Program-made: the position numbers and the translations under genes
Shown here: piece after piece, positions 40,638 through 45,959 of the stretch
How positions within the stretch are numbered: position 1 is the first letter of the stretch
Layout of the letters: each line of letters begins with the position of its first letter
The notes under the pieces: generated by a model
The model's input: only the letters and a program-made list of their open reading frames with translations
What the model was told of the DNA's origin: nothing
Database searches by the model: none
From: Myxococcales bacterium
Lineage (GTDB): Bacteria > Myxococcota_A > Polyangia > Polyangiales > Ga0077539
Direction: 5' to 3'
Length of the DNA stretch: 45,959 nt
Assembly (NCBI GenBank): GCA_013298625.1
Contig: JAAFIF010000082.1
Location: 1-45,959 of the forward strand

Positions 40638-42209
40638 ATGCCAATCCTCACCGACGAAGAACGCATCGGGACGACGCTGTCGGGCAAGTACGTGCTCGAC
40701 TCGGTCATCGGTCGCGGCGGCATGGGCACCGTCTTCGCTGGGCACCATGCGCTCTCGAGCCGGGGCGTGGCCGTGAAGGTGTTGCATCCGCAGCACGTGC
40801 GCGACCCGGTCGCGGTGCGGAGGTTTCTCAACGAGGCGCGCACAGCGGCTGCGTTTCGCCACGCAAACGTGGTCGACGTGCTCGACGTCGACGTGCTCGA
40901 AGACGGCACCGTCTTTCTCGTTCTCGAGCTGCTCGAGGGCGAGACGCTCGGAGAGCTGCTCAACCGCGTCGGACGGCTGCCAGTCGCCGAGACGCTGTCG
41001 ATCGTCGTTCCGGTGCTGCGCGCGTTGGCGCACGCGCATCGGATCAACATCGTTCACCGCGACCTGAAGCCGGACAACATCTTTCTCACGCCGGGCGCAA
41101 AGTGCGCGTTTCCGATCATCCTCGACTTCGGCATCGCCAAGATGCTCGACGCGCCCGAGCAGAGCATCGAGACCGTCACCGGCACCATCATCGGCACGCC
41201 GCAGTACATGGCGCCCGAGCAAGCGCTGGGCAGCAGCGAAAACACCGCGCAGCTCGACGTCTACGCGATGGGCGTCGTGTTGTTCGAGTGCCTCGCCGGC
41301 GTTCGCCCCATCGACGGAATCAACCCCGCCACCGTGCTCGCCAAGCTCGTCACGGGGCAGGTCCCGACGTTGATTTCGGTCGCGCCCGACGTCTCGCCGG
41401 GCATGTCCGAGATCACCGCGAAGGCCCTCTCGACCGCGGCGCGCGATCGTTTTGTCACATGTGACGATTTCGCCGACGCGCTGCTCGCCGAGGCGAGCGC
41501 GCTCGGCGTCGCCGTGCCCATGCCGCAGCCGGGCGACAAGCTCGCGGGCGGCGAAGGCGCGCGCACCCAGCGGCTGCGAGCGATCACCGACGGGTCCGCG
41601 CGCCGCGCGATCGGCAAGCGCCGCTCCGAGCCTCCGACGCCCACGCTGGGCGAGCACGAGCTCGCCGAGGCGCGCGCGAGCATCGCCAACTCGACCCCGT
41701 ACGACGGCGTCTCCAGGCCGAACAGTACGCAGAGCACCATGGCGCCCACGACCGCGCAGCGCGCGGTGCGCACGACGCCAGCGTCGCTGCTCGGCGCGGC
41801 GCTCGCGTTCGTCGTGGTCGGCGTCGCTGGCGTCGCCACCATGCGACGCGAGCCAGAGCCGCAGCAAAGCGTCCGCTCTCCCACGCTGCTCGCCTCGAGC
41901 GCCTCGGCCAACACCGCCGCGCGCACCAACGCGCCTGCGGTCTCGGGCGCGGTCGCTGCGCAATCGACCGCAGCGCCGCAAGCGACCGTCGATGCGGGCG
42001 CGCCGTCGACGCCCACCGCAAACGCGCGGCGCCCCGCACGGCAGCCCTCGACGAACGCACCATCCGCCAACGGCAGCCAGCTCGCCGCAACGCAAGCGGC
42101 CGCCGCGCCAACGGTGACCGCTGCTCCGTCGACGCCAGCGGCCCAGCCCTCGACGCCCACCCGCGCGAGCGGCCAGCAACGCCCCCCTGAAGTGACCAAT
42201 GTCTGGTAG
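40638..42209 (+). CDS. Hanks-type Ser/Thr protein kinase, membrane-anchored
   Basis: The 523-residue protein has the full kinase set: the G loop IGRGGMGTVF near residue 24, VAVK, HRDLKPDN with H140-R141-D142, DFGIAK with D163, and GTPQYMAPEQ. A membrane helix near residue 385 (LLGAALAFVVVGVAGVA) is followed by an Ala/Pro/Ser/Thr-rich extracytoplasmic tail without a recognised domain. Start ATG 40638 is internal to a longer frame but gives a good kinase start. The TPR/PEGA gene overlaps its 3' end by 11 bases, so the two probably work together. Confidence 0.94.
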   Translation: MPILTDEERIGTTLSGKYVLDSVIGRGGMGTVFAGHHALSSRGVAVKVLHPQHVRDPVAVRRFLNEARTAAAFRHANVVDVLDVDVLEDGTVFLVLELLEGETLGELLNRVGRLPVAETLSIVVPVLRALAHAHRINIVHRDLKPDNIFLTPGAKCAFPIILDFGIAKMLDAPEQSIETVTGTIIGTPQYMAPEQALGSSENTAQLDVYAMGVVLFECLAGVRPIDGINPATVLAKLVTGQVPTLISVAPDVSPGMSEITAKALSTAARDRFVTCDDFADALLAEASALGVAVPMPQPGDKLAGGEGARTQRLRAITDGSARRAIGKRRSEPPTPTLGEHELAEARASIANSTPYDGVSRPNSTQSTMAPTTAQRAVRTTPASLLGAALAFVVVGVAGVATMRREPEPQQSVRSPTLLASSASANTAARTNAPAVSGAVAAQSTAAPQATVDAGAPSTPTANARRPARQPSTNAPSANGSQLAATQAAAAPTVTAAPSTPAAQPSTPTRASGQQRPPEVTNVW

Positions 42210-43218
42210 CCCAACTCGCCCGTGCGCCCGCCTCGTGACGGCGCTCGGCGCGCTCTTGTTCGTGACGCTCTCCACGCGAGGCGCGCACGCTCAACAATCA
42301 CCCGACCCGTCGCGCACCGGCGCCGCCGCCCAGTCGAGCGCCCCCGTCGATCCGACGGTGCGCGAGGCGCGCGCTGCGTTCGAGCGCGGCATCGAGATGT
42401 CGCAGCAAGAGCGCTGGGGCGAGGCGCTCGACGCATTTCGACGCTCGTTCGAGCTCGTGCCGAGGCCGAGCACGGCGTTCAACATGGCCTCCACGTTCGT
42501 ACGGCTCGGCCGCCACGTCGAAGCGGTCGCTGCGTACGAGCACTACCTTCGCATCGCCGACCCCAGCGCCGAGGGCGCACGGTTCACCGACGCGCAGACG
42601 CAGCTCGCCGCCGAGCGCGCGATGGTCGCCACGCTCGAGTTCGCGATCGCCCCAGAGGGCGCCGAGCTTCGCCTGGACGGTCGACGCGTCGAAGGTCCGC
42701 TGTCGCAGCGTGCGCTCTCGGTCGACCCAGGCGCGCACACGATCGAAGTGAGCGCCCCGCGCCATCGCGCGTTCTCGACCACCGTGCGCGTGGCGAGCGG
42801 CGAGCGAAGCCCCGTGCGCGTGAGCCTCGAGGCGATCACGACCGCGCGGCTCGAAGTGCAGTGCACGGTGCCTGGCGCGGTCGTCACCGTCGACGGCGCG
42901 CCCTTCGCGCTCGGAGGCCGCGAGGTCGGAGCCGGAGCACACGAAATCAACGTGACCGCGGCCGGCTACGAGCCCTTTCGACGGCGCGTGACGCTCGCGC
43001 CCGAGTCCACGCTGCGCGTCGACGCCTCGCTCACGCGCGTCGTGGTCGTGCGTCCGCTGCACGCCAACCCGCTGTTCTGGGTGGCGATCGCGGGCGGAAC
43101 CGCGGTCATCGCGACGAGCGTGGTGCTCGGCGTCGTGCTGAGCGGTCAAGCGCCGGAGTTCGCGACGTCCACGGGCATCACGATTCAAGCGCTGAGCGGC
43201 GGCGCTGCGCGGTTCTGA
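42199..43218 (+). CDS. TPR and PEGA-domain envelope protein
   Basis: The 339-residue protein has a signal peptide ending ARGAHAQ and TPR-like helices (AFERGIEMSQQERWGEALDA, FELVPRPSTAFNMASTFVRL) up to about residue 135. Two PEGA-like beta repeats follow (EFAIAPEGAELRLDGRRVEG and LEVQCTVPGAVVTVDGAPFA). A membrane helix near residue 290 (LFWVAIAGGTAVIATSVVLG) precedes a short tail. PEGA domains bind surface or polysaccharide structures. Overlap with the kinase gene indicates translational coupling. Confidence 0.88.
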   Translation: MSGSPTRPCARLVTALGALLFVTLSTRGAHAQQSPDPSRTGAAAQSSAPVDPTVREARAAFERGIEMSQQERWGEALDAFRRSFELVPRPSTAFNMASTFVRLGRHVEAVAAYEHYLRIADPSAEGARFTDAQTQLAAERAMVATLEFAIAPEGAELRLDGRRVEGPLSQRALSVDPGAHTIEVSAPRHRAFSTTVRVASGERSPVRVSLEAITTARLEVQCTVPGAVVTVDGAPFALGGREVGAGAHEINVTAAGYEPFRRRVTLAPESTLRVDASLTRVVVVRPLHANPLFWVAIAGGTAVIATSVVLGVVLSGQAPEFATSTGITIQALSGGAARF

Positions 43219-43224
43219 GCGCGC

Positions 43225-44988
43225 TCAGCGCTCGCCGGTGCGGGCGCGGACACGGGCGACCTCGCGCGAAAAAATCCGGCGCAGGATGGCGGACGCGCAG
43301 CCGTAGGTGCTCTCGACGCCGAAGTAGCTCAGCGACTTGGACAAGAGCTCTTGCCGTCGCGAGTACGGCGTATCCGAGGCGTAGTGCACGATCCCGAGCT
43401 CGAACGGGACCGAGTTGGACAAGTGCACGATCGTGTCCGCCGGATGGCGATCGGGAAACGCCATCTCGAAGACGGCGCTCAGGTACGGACCGGCTTCCAT
43501 CTCGAGCACGGTGTATCCGTCGCGGTAGTACCGGCCCATGTAGTCGCGGTTCTGCAAGAACGCGCTTCGCACAGTGAGCGCCTTCTGGCCGTCGAGCACG
43601 GTCCCGCGGCGCATGAAGGGCTCGAGGTCCGCCGCGGTGAACGCGTTGCGAAACAGATAGCGGTTGCCCGAGTGCTCATCGAAGACCGTGTCCGAGAGCA
43701 TCACGTCGCCGACGCGCCCGTTGAGGGTCGCGGCCTTGCCCATCACGTAGACGCCGAGCAGCTCGCTCGCGCCTTGCGTGAGGCGCGTGAGCAAGTGATA
43801 GGCGGCCATTCCCAAGGGATAGTCGATGTTGAGCACGACCGCGTCGCTCTGCGCGAGCAGCTCGACGCCGGGGACGCGCACGCGCGGATCGAGCCGGTCG
43901 GGCCGCAGCTTCGCGAGGTCGACGAGCTGCGCGCTGACATCGACTTTGCCCGGGCTCGGAACGGTGCGCACGCCCGACTCGGCGTCGAACTGCTGCACCT
44001 GCAGCAAGAGCTCTTTGGTGTCGACGTCCGCTTCGTGCAGCCACGCGCGCAAGAGGTAGTACGAGAGGTTCGAGAGCGTGTCTTCGTCGCCGCCCTCGAG
44101 CGCTTGCTCGACGACCTCCGCGAGGCGCTCGGGGTTCTTGCGACGCACGAACTCGACGATCGAGTCGCGGTGCGCGCGCGCATAGCCGCCGACCAGGTTG
44201 AGCACCGAGTGCGTGTTGGACGAGACGAAGTAGATCGGCGGGCGCTTGGGCGTGCTCTCGCGCACGTACGCGGGCTCGATGCCGCTGAACCATCGGTGCG
44301 CCGCGCGCTGGTAGCCCGTGTACGTCGTCGAGAGCACGCGGAGCTTCAGGTCGCTCTCCCTGGCCACGATCGCGCGAAGGCCGACGTCGAGCTGGTCGCC
44401 GAGCGCGGCGCGGATGGTCGCGATTCCGCTGGCGTCGAGCCCGAGCAGCGCCGAGAGCTCGGCGTCGTCGATGTCGAGCGGGTCCTCGGCAGGAGCGCGC
44501 GCGATGGCGCGGCCGAGGGCGCTGTGCGCGAGGCGGTCGTGGAGCTTGTTCCACTCGATCTGGTAGGCGGTGACGATCGGGATGAGGTCGTCGAGGTCGC
44601 TGGTGCTCGTGAGAAACACCGCGAGCATGTCCGCGCCGTTGTGCCGCAAGGGTCTCCTGCGGCCGCGCGTGCGGACCTCGGCCCAGTCGCGCACCTCGAG
44701 TCCGATGGCCTCGAACTGCTCGTGCGACTGCCCGAGCACGATGCGCCCGATCGCCGGCATGCACGCGGGCAAGCGCGCCGCAGCGTACGCAAACGCGGCC
44801 ACGTCGGGCACGCTGTCCCTCGCGCCGAGGTGCAGCGTCGAGTCGCTGAACGCGTGCGTCTCTTCGAACGCGCGAACGCGCACTTCGCCGGTGCTCCGCA
44901 AGAGCGAGTAGTACGTTCGGATGTAGAGCTCGACGCTGTCGCTCGCGGGCTCGAGCGGCGCGTTGGTGTTCGTGGGTCGGTCCGTCAT
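43225..44988 (-). CDS. Large protein with nucleoside-phosphorylase-like C-terminal region
   Basis: The 587-residue soluble protein has no signal peptide. I do not recognise the N-terminal 380 residues, which are mostly helical. The last 200 residues resemble the PNP/UDP-phosphorylase fold. GVYVMGKAATLNGRVGDVML reads like the Gly-rich GxxGGL...GD-VV region, and YTVLEMEAGPYLSAVFEM like the MEAAA nucleoside-binding helix. A nucleoside or nucleotide-sugar hydrolase/phosphorylase activity is therefore possible. It is convergent with the PEGA gene (6-base gap) and divergent from the TM2 gene. ATG 44986-44988 is used. Confidence 0.55.
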   Translation of the reverse strand: MTDRPTNTNAPLEPASDSVELYIRTYYSLLRSTGEVRVRAFEETHAFSDSTLHLGARDSVPDVAAFAYAAARLPACMPAIGRIVLGQSHEQFEAIGLEVRDWAEVRTRGRRRPLRHNGADMLAVFLTSTSDLDDLIPIVTAYQIEWNKLHDRLAHSALGRAIARAPAEDPLDIDDAELSALLGLDASGIATIRAALGDQLDVGLRAIVARESDLKLRVLSTTYTGYQRAAHRWFSGIEPAYVRESTPKRPPIYFVSSNTHSVLNLVGGYARAHRDSIVEFVRRKNPERLAEVVEQALEGGDEDTLSNLSYYLLRAWLHEADVDTKELLLQVQQFDAESGVRTVPSPGKVDVSAQLVDLAKLRPDRLDPRVRVPGVELLAQSDAVVLNIDYPLGMAAYHLLTRLTQGASELLGVYVMGKAATLNGRVGDVMLSDTVFDEHSGNRYLFRNAFTAADLEPFMRRGTVLDGQKALTVRSAFLQNRDYMGRYYRDGYTVLEMEAGPYLSAVFEMAFPDRHPADTIVHLSNSVPFELGIVHYASDTPYSRRQELLSKSLSYFGVESTYGCASAILRRIFSREVARVRARTGER

Positions 44989-45272
44989 GATCGTGTGTGA
45001 CGGACGAGGGTCGCAGAGGCGAGAACGCTTGGCCAACGCGCGATCAACGGACAGACAACGTCCGGACCGAGAGCGGCCCCGCTGCCACGAACGTGACGCC
45101 GTGATTCGCGCGGTGTTACCAATGCGCGAGAGCGCTCGAGCAGACGTGCTGTCCAACGAGCGCGAGCGCTGTTCTGCGGGAGCTCCCGCGGGATTCGCGC
45201 GCGTCAGATCGACACGTGTGCGATGCTCTTTCGCGAGCAGTCGCACAGTTTCGTGCAGGAGGAAGTAGACAG

Positions 45273-45959
45273 ATGGGATTCGATCCGAACGGTGGTCAGG
45301 GTGGCGGAGGCTGGCCGCCTGGCGGTGGTGGCGGTGGTGGACAGGGAGGCTGGCCTCCCCCCGGTGGCGCTCCGCCCGCGCAGGGTGGTGGGTTCAATCC
45401 GACGCCGCCCGCGCAGGGTGGTGGTTTCGGTGCGCCCCCGCCGGCGCAAGGTGGATTCGGCGCGCCTCCGCCCGCGCAGGGTGGCTTCGGTGCTCCGCCC
45501 CAGGGGGGTGGTTTTGGTGCGCCCCCGCCTGCGCAGGGCGGCTTCGGCGCGCCTCCGCAAGGCGGCGCGTTCGGTGCTCCGCAGCAGGGTGGCTTCGGCG
45601 CTCCGCAGCAGGGCGGCTTCGGCGCTCCTGCGGCCGCTCCGCAGGGCGGCTTCGGCGCGCTCGGCGGCTTCGGCGCGGCGCCCGGTGGAATGGGCATGGT
45701 CCCCGCGGGCGGCGGCTTCGGCGCGCCCGGCGCGATGTCGCCCGGCGGCGTGAGCGACAAGGACCAGGCCACGGCGTTCTTGCTCGCGGCGTTCTTGGGG
45801 ACGATGGGCGCAGACCGCTTCTATCTCGGTCAGACCAACCTCGGCATCGCCAAGCTCCTCACCGGTGGAGGCTGCGGCATCTGGGCGATCTACGACCTCG
45901 TCATGATCGGTATGGGCAAGATGCGCGACGCGCAGGGACGCGCGCTTCGCACCGAGCCC
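45273..45959 (+). CDS. TM2-domain membrane protein with Gly/Pro/Phe repeats (cut by window edge)
   Basis: The 229 codons present begin MGFDPNGGQGGG, preceded by AGGAGG at 45257-45262. A low-complexity region of GGFGAPPPAQ-type repeats runs to about residue 150. The TM2 domain then starts DKDQATAFLLAAFLGTMGAD with RFYLGQTNLGIAKLLTGG, and its two membrane helices flank the conserved DRFYLG turn. TM2 proteins are small membrane proteins of unclear role. The frame stays open to base 45959, so the end is outside the window. Confidence 0.85.
   Translation, partial: MGFDPNGGQGGGGWPPGGGGGGGQGGWPPPGGAPPAQGGGFNPTPPAQGGGFGAPPPAQGGFGAPPPAQGGFGAPPQGGGFGAPPPAQGGFGAPPQGGAFGAPQQGGFGAPQQGGFGAPAAAPQGGFGALGGFGAAPGGMGMVPAGGGFGAPGAMSPGGVSDKDQATAFLLAAFLGTMGADRFYLGQTNLGIAKLLTGGGCGIWAIYDLVMIGMGKMRDAQGRALRTEP
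45372..45680 (+). repeat. Tandem GGFGAPPPAQ-type coding repeats
   Basis: Units near GCGCAGGGTGGCTTCGGTGC repeat with small changes, encoding PAQGGFGAPP and GAPQQGGFGAP. They are in frame with the TM2 gene, and copy number could vary by recombination or slippage without frameshift. The reading frame and the Phe/Gly/Pro composition suggest a flexible extracellular or cytoplasmic tail. Confidence 0.8.

Noticed and set aside
40485..42275. Upstream extension of the RCC1 lipoprotein frame to 42275
   Set aside because: It runs antisense to the kinase gene, and the lipoprotein signal fixes the start at 40484.

Overview
The window is GC-rich and has the gene content of a predatory or soil-type Myxococcota, probably in the Polyangia/Sandaracinaceae range. 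Features pointing that way are the many lipoproteins with Asp/Ala-rich linkers, Cys-rich repeat surface proteins, an RCC1-repeat lipoprotein, a Hanks-type kinase with a PEGA/TPR partner, and typical delta-proteobacterial outer-membrane proteins. The taxonomic call is inference; no rRNA is present.

Region 1 (1-6421, all minus strand) is the classical tRNA-tuf-secE-nusG-ribosomal protein locus. In transcription order it reads tRNA-Thr(TGT), tRNA-Tyr, tRNA-Gly(TCC), tRNA-Thr(GGT), two EF-Tu-like genes, rpmG, tRNA-Trp, secE, nusG, rplK, rplA and rplJ (cut by the window edge). The tRNA order and anticodons match the thrU-tyrU-glyT-thrT-tufB cluster of E. coli. Where tufB should be there are two intact but divergent EF-Tu paralogues in tandem. 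The first keeps most of the EF-Tu framework, but its P-loop is altered, the catalytic His of DCPGH is Leu and NKCD is NFCD. The second has lost every nucleotide-binding motif. This is the most unusual feature of the window.

Region 2 (6443-14859) is a mixed set: a TPR lipoprotein, an RNase HII-like protein overlapping a CapA-like lipoprotein, a DUF4920-type lipoprotein, a CinA/MoaB-like protein, an alpha/beta-hydrolase-fold lipoprotein without its nucleophile Ser, a tRNA-Gln/tRNA-Glu unit with its own promoter and terminator, YjbQ, an acetyltransferase, a small ribbon-helix-helix-like protein and a glutathione peroxidase. Region 3 (14868-22080) holds a four-gene overlapping minus-strand operon (discoidin-like membrane protein, small membrane protein, YfhO-like membrane protein, hotdog thioesterase) and two paralogous Cys-rich repeat lipoproteins.

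Region 4 (22060-32907) carries a carboxylesterase-like lipoprotein, an acetyl-CoA hydrolase/transferase family enzyme, a bacterial arrestin-fold protein, an acetyltransferase, a HemQ/chlorite-dismutase family protein, a FadL-type porin, a TVP38/VTT membrane protein, a TonB-like gene split by an in-frame amber codon, an outer-membrane protein coupled to it, and a PNPOx-like/GNAT fusion. Region 5 (33008-45959) has a MocR regulator divergent from that fusion, an MMPL exporter, a hotdog protein, an orphan histidine kinase, the RCC1 lipoprotein, the kinase-PEGA pair, a large protein with a nucleoside-phosphorylase-like C-terminal part, and a TM2-domain protein with GFGAPP repeats running off the end.
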